A DNA stretch of 64,000 nucleotides, from contig NW_004955429.1 in the NCBI RefSeq assembly GCF_000276665.1, forward strand, positions 1,318,344 through 1,382,343, given 5' to 3'. The notes under the pieces were generated by a model that saw only the letters and a program-made list of their open reading frames with translations, was not told where the DNA came from and searched no databases. Both the position numbers and the translations under genes were made by a program. Origin of the DNA: Chinchilla lanigera. Lineage: Eukaryota; Chordata; Mammalia; Rodentia; Chinchillidae. Shown here piece by piece: positions 11,478 through 22,640 of this stretch (the stretch's first letter is position 1; each line of letters opens with the position of its first letter).

Positions 11478-11690
11478 AAGTGGTGGCTCATGCTTTTGAC
11501 TCCAGCTACTTTGTAAGGTAGGAGATAGGAGGACTGTATATTCATGGCTACTCTGGGCAGCTTAGTGAGAACCTGTCTCAAAATATGTAATTCAGTGGGG
11601 ATGTAATTCAGTGGCAGAGCATTTGTGAAGCCCAAGATGAAATCTCTATATGACTAATCCAATCCAAAACAAACAAAACAAAGCACAATT
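11478..11690 (+). mobile_element. B1-dID dimeric SINE
   Basis: B1 half at about 11478-11582: 'aagtggtggctcatgctttt', 'gactccagctactttg', 'aacctgtctcaaaa'. ID-like half at about 11595-11660: 'gtggggatgtaattcagtgg' with 'cagagcatttgtgaagccc', followed by an A-rich tail (aaaacaaacaaaacaaag). Sense orientation, moderately diverged. Confidence 0.75.
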
Positions 11691-12865
11691 AAGTAGATGA
11701 CAAATACACTGAAGTTTTCAGAAAGATAGCAAAGAATAAAGAATCTCTTCATTGCTTAAAAATGAAAAGCTGCGCAATTCATTATAGATGTTGGTCTCTA
11801 TATATCCTCTTCTGCGACATTTATCCTGTCTGTAGATGAAAAGGAATGACTGAAAAATTGGAGAAAATGTTATCTTACAAAGGCTTCAGCATCATCTCCA
11901 AATGCCCCTCAAGGTAGTTAGTGTAGAATGAGGCGGTTGCATTGGTATTGACTAGATTCACCTAAGCTTCTCACAGGACCATTCCATTTTAATACAAATT
12001 TTATAGAATACATACTCTGCTGTTAAAGTGTCTCGAATTCTAAACAGATTAGAGAGGGATATTATATAAGTCTTGCCCCATATACTTAATATATTATTTG
12101 CATCTCAATTTTCAGAGCATAAGATGTTGATATTTTGCTACACTTTTTCATCCACAGTGGAGATATCCTCAGATCCATGTATTTTCTAATACAAACAAGA
12201 AAGAGGTTTATTAAGTGTCTATTTAGCCATTCAGAATCAGTCTACTCCATCCTGGTCATCAGCATGGAAATCTTCTCCTAGCTTGCACTGAGCAAGGTTT
12301 GGATCATCAAAGACAATGAATTACTTCAATCTTGCAGCCCTGTGCACCTACAACTCATCATAAAGTGCTCACTGTGGAGTATGTTTCACGGACTCATATG
12401 AGACTAGAAGTATGTTTCAATTATTTAAGTCTTTATTCTTGCATACTCATTCACTCAATTGATTCTGGGAAAGACTAGGCTCTGGAGATGGAGTCGAAAG
12501 GAAGCGTATCAAATCCTGGTCCCCTTGGGCCTAAGACTAGTGAAGACATGCACTGAACCAACACTACACATTAATTTGCTTATAATTGCTATAAATTTTG
12601 TCAGAAAACAGAGTATCCTCTACAGATGTACACAGAAAGGACAGGGTCTGTGCTCCAAAAGTGACCACTGCTGTGCAACCTGAAATAGGAATGAGTGTTT
12701 ACTAGGAGGAAGGAAAAATGTCGAAAATGGAGAAGGCATGCCCCTGGTTGGAGAAGTAGAGAAAGTGGGCCTACAAAGGGTGCACTGGGCTTCCAAGAAG
12801 AGGAAACAAATATGGTTGGAGGGTCATCTGGACTGAAGTCTAGTGCCCTTCCCAAAATGCAAGTT
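11691..12865. other. Unannotated stretch
   Basis: No recognisable repeat or exon. Open frames at 12459-12683 and 12601-12855 are short and unmatched to anything I know. Confidence 0.3.
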
Positions 12866-13195
12866 CTGAGTCCTAACCCATCTGTGATGACATTGGGAGG
12901 CAGAGCTTAAAGAAATGATTAGGTCATGAGGGTGGAGCTTCTGTGAGTGAGATTAATGCCTTTATAAGAAGTCAGAAGAGGACCTGCTTCCTCTCTTTAA
13001 CTGCTGCCATGTGAAGGTAGCAAAGAACCCATTTCCATAAACTAGGAAATGAGCCTTCACCAAACACCAGATCTCTAGGTGCCCTGGTGTTGGACTTATC
13101 AATTTCCAGAGTGAGAGAAATAAGTAATTATTTAAACCACCCTGTTGGTAATATGTTTGTCATAGGAACTCACATAAATTAAGAGAATGTCAGAA
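12866..13195 (+). mobile_element. MLT1A-like MaLR LTR
   Basis: Close in order to the MLT1A consensus: 'gatgacattgggaggcagag', 'gattaggtcatgagggtgga', 'agattaatgcctttataaga', 'gccttcaccaaacaccagat', then the 'gagagaaataa' and 'accaccctgttggtaatatg' end. Sense orientation and fairly complete, missing the first 60 or so bases. MLT1 is the LTR of a non-coding ERVL-MaLR retrotransposon. Confidence 0.8.
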
Positions 13196-13485
13196 ATACA
13201 GAGGAAACAAGTACAATTATGTAAAGCTGGTCCAGAACCTCATATTTGGGTTTCTATCTTTAGTGCAAATGGAACAGCACATTCAGAGTTTTCCCAGCTA
13301 GAGAGGAATGTGTCTTAATTATTTTTATGCATTGACTGGAGACGACAGTGGCAGGTAAGATTAGATGTAGGGATACAAGCTAGAGAGCAATTGTGTACAT
13401 GGAAGACATGTCTTAAAGGATGATGGATGGAATTTAAAATTAACAGGCAAAGTTGGCTGGGTTTACTGAGCAAATACATAGGGTT

Positions 13486-13585
13486 AAGAATGACCCTTTT
13501 CAAGAATGACTTTATTTTCAAGAATGACATTCTTTTGTCATTAAGAATGAGCCTTTTCAAGAATGACATTCTTTTTAAGACTGAC
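13486..13585. repeat. AAGAATGA(C/G) mini-repeat cluster with short palindromes
   Basis: Five copies of aagaatga(c/g) start at 13486, 13502, 13520, 13542 and 13559. Two of them extend into the perfect palindrome 'aagaatgacattctt' (13520-13534 and 13559-13573). Copies at 13486/13502 and 13542/13559 suggest a 56-base duplicated unit. No known family recognised. Confidence 0.85.
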
Positions 13586-14065
13586 ACTCAGACATAGTAT
13601 TTGGCTTGTGAACTTGGTAGATATTGGTGTTATTTGCTAGAGAAAACTTGAGAAGTTTTTGTCAAGAGAAGTGGAGAAGAGGAAGAAGGAACATTGGAGA
13701 AGTTAAGTCCGCTATGCTTATGGAAATGTACCAGGAAAAATATCGATAGGGGATAGGACAGAGGAAGCAGAATATTCAACATTGTTTTCAAGAGTAAAGT
13801 ATTCATTTAAGTTTGAATTTCAGCCAAATCGAATATAGTGATCTGAAATTCCATTTCAATGACGCCTTCTATGTCTGTGTCAACAAAGCATATGACTAAA
13901 CCTGAAGACAAGACCAACAGGTTTTTTAAAAAAATTACTTCATTGAATTAGTTTGCATAATCAGATTTGTGGTTTTGAACCACATTTCTAATACAAAAAT
14001 TTTAATTTAAAATAAATGAGAATAATGTGTCACTTTATTCATCTGTCACTTGATGAAGTACAGCA

Positions 14066-14465
14066 ATGATATAGGTTGAATTGTGTCCCACCAAAGGAAA
14101 TGTTTTATCTAACTGTGAGTGTGATCTGGTTTAGAAACAGGGTTTTTATAAATATTATCAAATTAAGATGAGATCGTTAGGATGGGCTCTAATTAATATG
14201 ACTAGAATCTTTACAAAAAGACCAAGACAGAAACACAGGATATCATGTGACAATAAAGACAGAGATTGGAGTGACAATGGCCTCTAGCAGAAGATCGGAA
14301 GAAGCAAGAAAGTATTCTACTCAGGGTTTCAAGGGAAGCAGGTCCCTAGGACATGACAACACCTTAATTTTGGATTTCCAACTTCCAGAACTGTAAAAGA
14401 CTAAACTGTTTTAAGTGCTTCCCTTTGTGGTAACTTGCTATGGCAACCATAGGAAACTAATAAAA
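14066..14465 (+). mobile_element. MLT1-type MaLR LTR, nearly full length
   Basis: Sense order of MLT1 landmarks: 'ataggttgaattgtgtccca', 'agatgagatcgttaggatgg', 'ctaattaatatgactagaat', 'caacaccttaattttggatt', 'ccaacttccagaactgtaa', then 'gctatggcaaccataggaaa' and 'ctaataaa'. Solo LTR without internal sequence. Confidence 0.8.
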
Positions 14466-14469
14466 ACCC

Positions 14470-16274
14470 TACCTATGTTACAATAGGTTTTGGTTTCTCA
14501 CGCTACCTCAGAGTTCTCAAAAGCAATCATGAAAGAAAAGAAAAAAAAAGTCAGTTCAGTGAAGTCTCAAACATATAAGAAATCTTCAAAAATTTAGAAA
14601 CTGCGGATTTCAATTCCTGAAGTTTTGTAATCAAACCAGGTTAAACATTTTTGAAATGAGGTGGCAACTATGAACTTTCTAAAACCCTGCAGAGAACTGA
14701 ACATACTGAAATTTTCCTACCTTGTAAGTCATGGAAATGTTTAAAAAATGCTGGAAGTGTAGTTGGCACCCTTTAGAAGTAACGTCTGAAAGCCTCAGAG
14801 TCCAAGACAACTGAAGATGGAACTATTTCCGGTTTAGCTCAATGACTGTCTGCGCACAGGAAAATGCTTCCAGTTCAGGAGTTACACCAATGCAATGAAA
14901 TATCTAAACATGATTGTGAGTTTTAATTAATACTAAAATAACAAAATGTCATTTTATTCTGATTGTTTTTTGTTCTGTATTTAAAGCATAAATTTTTATT
15001 TAAAAGCTCTTCACAAACTGATCTTTGGAAAAAGGAAGTTTTTTCCTTCTTATATTCTCATATTTGTACTATTAAGTAACTATAATGAGATGTTTAAATA
15101 GCCAATGGTTTCTCTTAAACTGAAGATGAATACATACATAAATGAAAAATTCCTGGGGCTACTGTGCTCTGTCTCCAAATTCATCAGACAGTGTGTGTAA
15201 CATCAGATGTTAAATCATTTCACTCAAAAGAAAGCAAACATAGCTATTGCTGAAAAGTAAAGTGTCACTGTATGTATTTATTACATAAATCAATCCCTAG
15301 ATCAAATAACAGTAGTTACTGTGGTTTAGACTCTGAGCCACTTCCATAATACTGCACCCAGTTCTCCCAGCAGAAATCTCTTACTGGGAGTAAGCGCTGT
15401 CTCCTTACTACTTCTCCATTTTAGTATGTTCATTTATTATTTATTAGGTGTAAAATTTAGCAGGGCAACCTGAGCTATGATGTGCAATTAATTTGCATGA
15501 GTATAGGCTCTTTTATGACTTTATTCCTTCTGAGAAAATTATAGGAAGCAAGAAAAAAAAATTCCTTAGAAATGAAGTAGCTGACACATCACATTTTACT
15601 GAAGCTGTGAAGCCTTCAAAATAGATGACTTATAATTTTCATTCTCGACAATAGTATCTCTGGATGCAGCTAGGCTTGGAAATGATGATTAACAGAGCAG
15701 ATACTCATCTTTAATGACAGCATGTTACTTATTCATTCCAAAATAAGTTCACGTTCACTGGCAAGGGGAAAGAATACAATAAGACTTTGTAAAATTTTTT
15801 TGTAAAAGTTTTCATTGTCAGTATAAGTACAGAAGCTCATATGGTCACTAAGTATTTGTTAATGAATTTATAAGTATAAAAATTGACAAATTATTATGAT
15901 AAGCTTATATTTTCCTCTGAACCTATGATAATTTAAAGAAAAGATTCTGCATTATCATCCAAATTGATTCAAAACAAAATCCTAGACAAGTAAAACCCAA
16001 AGTTCAATATATGTAATTACTTTTTATTCTAATGGCTATTTTTAAGTTAAAGTTTAAAAGGAGAAATAGAGGAAAATAATTAAAACTGCACCAATTGTGT
16101 TAATTTGTAACCACTGAAATACTATCATTGCTGAGAGCTGATATCCTCTTTTAGAACACAGACCATGATTAATAGGACAAATTAAGCTAATGATAATGCT
16201 GAAACTGGCTCTATTGACCTAGGAAAAAAACATTTAATGACAATATTTTGCAAATGAGGTTGCTCTGGGATCAA
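14470..16274. other. Repeat-poor AT-rich interval
   Basis: About 1.8 kb without a confident repeat or exon. It holds many homeodomain-type TAAT/ATTA cores (for example around 15680-15720 and 16165-16200), which are also expected by chance at this AT content. A candidate region for conserved noncoding sequence. Confidence 0.3.
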
Positions 16275-16612
16275 TGTTAGTGTAATGGCAAGCAGAAACA
16301 ACAAAAGGACACCTAGGACTTGGGGCAGATTTATTTACGTCAATGGACACTGATCACAATCATTCCAAGAATATCATGCCCTGATCTCTGGGGGTCTAGT
16401 GCTTATATAGGATGAGCAAGCAGGAAGTACAGAAGCAGAATGGCTTGTCAATTGGGGATTGGTTTACACAATGTGCATCATAGTGACTAGCTATGCATCA
16501 CAGTGAACAGCCACTTCTGAGAGACAGAAGCAACTGGAACTGGAACTATTACTTGGACAACTAAAAACCTGAAGATTAGCACTAGCTGGGGTGAGGAGTA
16601 TTTTCTGTTACA
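16275..16612 (-). mobile_element. ERV solo LTR, minus strand
   Basis: Read on the minus strand this has LTR architecture. It starts TGTAACAG and runs through a TATA-like CCTATATAAGCAC (plus-strand about 16410-16422). A polyadenylation signal AATAAATC follows about 75 bases further on (plus-strand about 16331-16338), and the end is ...CACTAACA. The candidate termini are therefore TG...CA. No clear 4-6 bp target duplication flanks these exact ends ('atcaa' versus 'cctta'), so the boundaries may be a few bases off. No internal viral genes adjoin. Confidence 0.6.
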
Positions 16613-16955
16613 CCTTAAGAACATTATGCTCAGTGAAATAATACCATCTCAAAAATATAAATATTTTATGATTTTATTTATATGAGATACCTACAGTAGT
16701 AAAGACAAAGTAGAGACAAAGTAAAATGGCAGGAGATGGGAGGAAGGACAATGGAGAGTTACTATGTGATGAATGAAAAGTTTTAGTTTTGCAAAATGAA
16801 AAGCATTCCATGGATACGTGATGGTGATGATGGCAGAATAATATCACTGTACCTATTTCATGCTCTCAGAACCATACACAAAAGTTTAATATAGTAAATT
16901 TTATTGTTTAATATAGTAAATTTTATTATATGTACTTACCAAAATAAAATAAATT
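16613..16955 (+). mobile_element. L1 3' end fragment
   Basis: Sense L1 landmarks: 'cattatgctcagtgaaataa', 'tatttatatgagatacct', 'ggcaggagatgggaggaagg', 'tacgtgatggtgatgatgg', then 'tagtaaattttatt' and the closing 'tacttaccaaaataaaataa'. This matches the 3' end of older mammalian L1s ('gtaaattttat...accacaataaa'). It contains a 22-bp tandem duplication (16884-16905 and 16906-16927). Confidence 0.7.
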
Positions 16956-18165
16956 AGGAAAAGATCAATTATACTTCTATATACCAGGAATAAATATTCA
17001 GGAATTGAATTCTGTTAAACTTCCATTGCATTTTGGTGAAAACTATGAAATACTTTTTTTTTTTTTCTTTTTTGGTTTTTCTCCGGTACCGGGAACCGAA
17101 CTCATGACCTTGCGCTTGCCAGGCAGGCGCTTTGCCGCTGAGCTAAATCCCCAGCCCCTAAAACTATGAAATACTTAAGATAAAGTATATACTAAGTATG
17201 CAAACCCTGGACCCTAAAACCACAAAAGTGCTACAGAAATAAATTAAGGAACTAAGTAAAATTACATAAGGTATTTACAGATTGGAAAATTCGGTATTGT
17301 TAAGATATCAGTTCTCCACAAATTTATTTAGAGATTCAATGCAATCTCAACAAATATCTTTATAGGCTTTTAAAAACTAATATTTTTAAAATTTTGATGA
17401 AGATGACACACCTATTTTAAAATTCATGAAAATGCAAAGGATTTAGCATAGTCAAAACAATTTTGAAAAGTACGATACACATATTGTATGATTTTAAAGC
17501 TTATTATACAGATAGAGTAACCAAAGCATTTATAGTTTTGGTACCAAAACAGGATTGTAGGCCAATGAATCAATACAGAGTCAAAAAAGAGATGTGTACA
17601 CACATGTATAATAATTTAAATTTGATAAGATATCAAAGCAAGCCAGTAAAGAAAGGTAGGCAATATCTTCAACAAATATACTGTATCAACTGGATAGCCA
17701 TATAAGGAAAAAAATAAAAAAATAATTGAAAATTAATGCAAAGTGTTTCATTAGTCTAAATGTAAACTGAAAACTAAAATTTCTAGACTATAACATAGAA
17801 TGAAACTTGTCATTTTAGTTTGTACAAAGATTTCTTAGATATGAGCTTGAATGTATATTTCACAAAAAATAGTGTTAAGTTAAATTTCACCAAAACTAAG
17901 AACTTATACTCTGGAAGATACAGTGAACATGGTAGATAATTACATGAAAAGACATCCAACATTAAGTGTCATTACAGAGTTGAAAATGTAAACCAGAGAA
18001 GATGATGATATTCATCAGGATGTCTACAGCAAAATGACAGACCACACAAGTGTTGATGAGTATGTTCAACAATTGAGGTTCTCTTCTATTGTTGGCGGGA
18101 GTGTACCAGGATGGCAGAAGCACCAGATGTGTGCAGTAGTTGAATATAAAGCATGTTGACAATAC
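16956..18165 (+). pseudogene. Decayed L1 ORF2 (C-terminal third), interrupted by an ID SINE
   Basis: L1 ORF2 DNA landmarks occur in order: a diverged 'aggaataaat' segment, 'tattgttaagatatcagttc', 'gagattcaatgcaatctcaa', 'ttatacagatagagtaacca', 'aactggatagccatat', 'gtctaaatgtaaactgaaaa', 'acaagtgttgatgagtatgt' and 'ttgttggcgggagtgtacca'. In intact L1 these follow the reverse-transcriptase core and lead into the cysteine-rich C-terminus. Numerous stops and indels mean no protein is possible. The nearby 16.6-16.95 kb L1 3' end lies upstream in the same orientation, so two insertions or a rearrangement are represented. Confidence 0.75.
17039..17176 (-). mobile_element. ID SINE with 17-bp target-site duplication, CpG-rich
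   Basis: The body (17056-17159) reads in reverse from a T-rich tail through 'tccggtaccgggaaccgaac' and 'gcttgccaggcaggcgcttt' to 'ctaaatccccagccc'. It is flanked by an exact 17-base duplication beginning 'aaaactatgaaatac' (17039-17055 and 17160-17176). It keeps more CpGs than the other ID copies here and so looks the least mutated, that is, the youngest or closest to its master. It splits an old L1 ORF2. Confidence 0.96.
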
Positions 18166-18199
18166 CCAACAAAATTCTGCCCATAACTTGGGTGTAATA

Positions 18200-19880
18200 T
18201 GTGAAAGAGGAGTTGTAGTGATCCTAAGATCTGGTCCAGTGAGGTTAGGTTTGGAACTCCCTTGACTGAGAAGGATTGTGGTATAGCATCTTTAAAAGGA
18301 AATGTCAGGAGTTTGGTACTAGAGAGGTTTCAGATTGGTCTCAGAAATGTACTGGACATCCTGAGAACACAGTTGTATGGCTAAGTCTAGAGTGGATTTC
18401 AAGTATAATATTGGTGATTTAAACATAAGATTCTTCAGGTTATTTTTCTGAGTGTTATATAAAACCATACTACAGCATAAGATCACCAACAAAGTGCAAC
18501 TCAAGGACTGACTCCTGGATCATTCCAACATTTAGAGATCAACACCCTGAAGCTAAATCGGAAAAGAAAATTGAAAAGCAAAAGCCAACAAATGATGGTG
18601 TCCTAGAAGCTAAGTAAACAGTATCATTCAAGTAAAAATGATCATATCTGTCAAAGGTGAGGAAAGAACTAATATGATGACTACTGCAAACAGTCAAGTA
18701 TCTGCAAGGATCCCATCAGTGACTTCCTTCCCCAGAGAAAGAGAAATTTGTGTGGAATTGTGGAAAGAGACTGAAAAGAAATTTGTAGTTTCCAGACACC
18801 GTTAGAGAGGGGAAGGTATAGAGAACACAAAGCATTCTCCTGCGGGCCACACAACTACTCCTGGAGCAAGTGTCGTCTAGCAGTGGGTTTGTAGTTTGGT
18901 ATTACTTCTGAAACTTAGGAAATAACAGTAAATAACCTTCCAAAAGCTGAGACTATTAAAGAAGAGAAGAAAATTACTGAGCCCATATTCTTAAATATAT
19001 GAGAGAGTTGAAATGTAAAGCATAACAGGAGGGAGTCCTCAATATTCCTTAGCAAGATATTCTTTGATGAATATATGGAAAATATCTTAGCATTTGGGTA
19101 TATGTGCTGATCTGAACATCTGGGTGTTGCGCATTGCTATGTTTATTTTATTGCATCTTTTTATTTCCTTGAAATAGGAAATCAGGCATTAATTTAGAGT
19201 GAGAGAGGAGGTGATTGATGCTAAGATAGGGAGAAAAAGTTATGTTTGTGTAGGAGAGTTTGCCATTACACAGACTCAGGAAGTACAAGCTGATGATTGT
19301 GCAAAATTTAGTGGACCTGAAGTTTATGCTCCTGGGTGTCAGGGGAGACCAATCAGCGTGATGCATGTTTCTCTCCAGCCCCAGTCAGAGGCACGAGTGC
19401 AGATGTGAAGTGAGCAGAGAGCAGAATTTAATCAGTTTGCCCTGTGAAAGTATTTTGAGACTAAGCAGCTGTGAGCGAGCTAGGATTGATTTCAGGGCAG
19501 TGGAAATTCTGCAGGATAAGGAAAGAGGGTCATGAGTAGGGAGCGAAGGAAGATCACTAAAGTGGAAACAGCAAGAGTGAAATGTCTAGGGGTGCAGTAG
19601 AAGAAGCATTTTTATGACTAAGGAACTAGAAGGAAATGCACTGGGGAGGAAGCATAGATCAAAAAATGGTCTGCTTGCACTGAAGCCTGGAGAGGGGCTG
19701 CAAGCACTGGGGAGGAGAAGTCTGTGCTAGAAACTTGAAGGTGAATGCACAGAGCTGACTGAGACTTGAGATCTTTGAGAAGTTTTAAAAACTCCAAGGT
19801 CGGGACATTTTTAAAATCATTTTTCTGTGTATGGAAGTAAACAATAATTAGCACTAGAGCAGTATTGAAAATAGTGAGGA
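18200..19880 (-). pseudogene. Ancient L2/CR1-type LINE ORF2 remnant (endonuclease and RT regions)
   Basis: On the plus strand this region resembles the antisense of an L2-like LINE. On the minus strand, around 19.64-19.76 kb, it translates to a decayed endonuclease tail with HLQVSSTDFS, then DHFLI (cf. the conserved SDH motif) and a SSPVHFLLVP end. Around 18.43-18.53 kb it gives traces of the RT block (QESVLE where intact elements have a PQGSVLGP-like motif, followed by VGDLM). The plus-strand phrases 'ctagaaggaaatgcactggg', 'gaaacttgaaggtgaatgca' and 'attccaacatttagagatca' are typical of antisense copies. Endonuclease before RT on the minus strand is the expected gene order. Extensive decay, no open frame. 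Family name from memory; it could be another CR1-clade LINE. Confidence 0.65.
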
Positions 19881-19960
19881 GACAACACATACAAACAGAG
19901 ACTTGAAAAGTGGTCCACAGTTGAGGAAGAGTAGATCAACATAATACTTAGGAGCAGGGT

Positions 19961-20007
<47 letters not shown>
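19961..20007. repeat. (TG)n microsatellite
   Basis: About 22 TG units with a single C near the start. Long enough to be polymorphic. Confidence 0.97.
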
Positions 20008-20008
<1 letters not shown>

Positions 20009-20087
20009 TGGGAGGGGGGTGCGCAAGCCTGTGTTTGTAAGTGAGAGATTTTCAGGGGTAAAATATTATAAATAGAGCAAGAGATAA

Positions 20088-20190
20088 GGGGCTGTGCTGC
20101 CTGGAATCCCAGCATGCTGGGAGCCTGAGGCAGAAGGATCACAGGTTCAAGCCCAACCTGGGCAACTTAGTGTGAAAGCACTGGTGTCAT
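20088..20190 (+). mobile_element. B1 SINE
   Basis: 7SL-derived B1 pattern in sense orientation: 'tgcctggaatcccagcatgc', 'gggagcctgaggcagaagga', 'cacaggttcaagcccaacct', 'gggcaacttagtg'. No ID half follows. Confidence 0.75.
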
Positions 20191-20221
20191 TTCCTAAAGG
20201 GGCATGGGAAGAATACTGCAG

Positions 20222-20355
20222 ACAAAAAATGCAACCCCAGCATTGGAAAGGCTGAAGTGGGGGGACAGCTGCAAGTTTGAGGCTGGCCTGAACTACATAG
20301 GGAATTCTAGGCCAGGCTGAACTACATAAGGATACCTGGTCTCAAAAAAAATCCC
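20222..20355 (+). mobile_element. B1 SINE with internal duplication
   Basis: Sense B1: 'gcaaccccagcattggaaag', 'gtttgaggctggcctgaact', a repeated 'aggccaggctgaactacata' block, then 'ggtctcaaaaaaaatc'. The repeated 'ggc(t/c)(g/a)g...gaactacat' block corresponds to the internal tandem duplication of many B1 subfamilies. Confidence 0.8.
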
Positions 20356-21117
20356 AAGAAAATCTGTGCTTATGAATTTATATCCTAACATAATTAAAAA
20401 GTCATTACATAAAGAAACCAATGTTCAAAATGCCCATGTTCATATGTGCCTTAGTATTCATTTCATACAGTACTAGAAATCAAACCCAGGCTTTATTAAG
20501 ATGAATATCTTAATAATGTTTTACCTGATGGTTTAAAACATGTGGTCAATGTGTAATTTATTCTAAAATCTGAGAAATAATTGGCGGAAACTGGAATTGG
20601 TGAAATGCTTCCTATTTAGCCTGAACTTTGACAGAACCATCCATGGAAAAGAGGTTTCCTACATACTTTGTTAATTTGTGATAAATAAGGAATTAAGTCT
20701 AGCTTATTTGTATTGAATAACTGGCTCCCCAAATGCTGCATTTTGGAAAAAAAAAATCATTGGCAAGGATTGACAAGATTCTGCACCTCAACCAAAAGCA
20801 AATATTACAAAACTGAGAGCCAAGTGTGCGCTTGTCTAACTCACTGAATGACTACAGAGAAGAATTTTAGAAGTGGCTTTCTTGTTGGGAATGACAAAAA
20901 GAAATAAAATTGCACATAGTTTCCCTCCTGCTTGGAGTTCCTTACTGTCCTCACAGCAAAACTACAGGTGAGATTGAGTTAAATTCTACTCTGAAGAATT
21001 CTATCTCATGCTTGCTTTATGCACTGCTATCTATGAGCATATACCCCTGCCATTTATCATGTGTACTTTTTCATTTTGAAACTTAATTCTATCAAGCTAA
21101 CTTATTACAGAAGCCAC

Positions 21118-21290
21118 TACCTAGTACTAACATTTATCAGGCACCAGGTATATGTCAAACTTTATAAATATGTTACATTGCTGCTATTTTAATTATTTAT
21201 TTCTTATAATAAACTTGCTATTGCTATTATTGTTGTTTCTAACTTAAAGAAGATTTTCTTGATTTGGAAACACTGTTTATGACCAGGATT
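21118..21290 (+). mobile_element. MIR SINE fragment
   Basis: 'aacatttatcaggcaccagg', 'tatatgtcaaactttataaa' and 'tatgttacattgctgctatt' fit the MIR core ('tttactgtgtgccaggcactgtgc...ctttata...attatc'). Strongly diverged. Confidence 0.5.
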
Positions 21291-21559
21291 CCAGTATATG
21301 AGATTCATTTATAAAACTAACAATAATAAGAATTTAAAAAGATATGGAACAGTGGAAACTTTCACACTAAGAGGAGAATGCACATAGGCAAAATCACTTA
21401 GGAAACAAATATTATCCAGAACTATCAGAGAGTCATATACTTTATTATCACAACTATTTTATTTTTGGCGTGTACCGTAGAGACTACATGTACCTGATTA
21501 TACCTAGACAATTGTGTACACCAGCAAGGCGAACATTAAGCAAAAAGTAAAAGACAATT

Positions 21560-21965
21560 CAATCATACAAAAACTGTGAGAAAGACACATAAATTGTAGA
21601 GCAATCAAGCAATGCTGATTGACCAGGCAGCAATGGGCCTGACTGCTACAATCATAATGTTGAGTAAAAAAACAGAGACAGAAAGGGTGTGTGCCATTTA
21701 ATTCAATAAAGTCAAAAAGGAAAAGTAAGGAACGCTTTGGTAGGCAGGAAAACCAAGGCGAAGTCAAAGTGAAGTGATCCCAAGGAAATGGGACATGCTA
21801 GTAACCAGGATGGAGGTTCAGGGTGGGGTGTTGATGGGGTTCTGACCAAGCTCTCTATCTTGAGCTTGTTGCGCAGTAGCTTGCTGTGCAACTGTTACAG
21901 TATCTAGATTGCACACATTTCTCTGTGCATTATATACCACAAACAAATATTGCATCTAGAATACA
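21560..21965 (+). mobile_element. Possible L1 3' UTR fragment
   Basis: Reminiscent of old L1 3' ends: 'gtgccatttaattcaata', 'aaccaggatggaggttcagg', a 'ttgcgcagtagcttgctgtg' region and 'cattatataccacaaacaaa'. No tail or boundary is visible. Confidence 0.3.
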
Positions 21966-22464
21966 AGCTCATCTAGTGGGAGAGACAGGGCTAAGCACTC
22001 ATTCAGCATCTGATTAATTTAATTAAAGAAAAACTGATGATGAGTGGTTCACTGCAGAAGCAAATCCAATTGTGAATTAAAAACTATAATTTTAGAATCC
22101 TAGATTTGAAGAGGAATGTCATACTTCCTCGTTCAATTTGCTACCTAATTATCAATCCCCTCTATAATATCTTCTAGGAGAAGTCACCCAATTTAGATGG
22201 GAAAATGGCAAACTAATTCGGAAAGTCAAACTTCATTTTAAAGCAGCACTGATATTTAGAGGATAATCTTCCTTGGTTAGATTAATGACTGCCTAGTAAT
22301 TTCTTCATACTAGTGCCAGTGCTTCCAAAGCTAGGAAAAAAAAAAACCTTACATAAATAATGAAATTTTATTAATCATTATTTTGTTGCTCTGAATTTGT
22401 ATTATAAAACATTGAAATAAGATTTTGATTTCACATTTTTAATAAATAAGGATGAAATATACAT

Positions 22465-22640
22465 TTTAGCCTAACATTGTGCTAAGGACAGAATGATATG
22501 TCCACCTCAAATTCATATGTGAAATGCCAGTCCCTAAACTGATGACATGATCAGGAAACTGGGAGGTATTAGGGCATGAGGATGGGGTCCTCATGAGTGG
22601 GATCACTGCCCTTGTAAGAGGAGACCAACTAGTGTGGCCT
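22465..22640 (+). mobile_element. MLT1-type LTR, 5' part
   Basis: 'ggacagaatgatatgtccac', 'tcaaattcatatgtgaaatg', 'gggcatgaggatggggtcct', 'catgagtgggatcactgccc' and 'ttgtaagaggagacc' follow the 5' half of MLT1A. The 3' half resumes at 23202, so this LTR was split. Confidence 0.75.
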
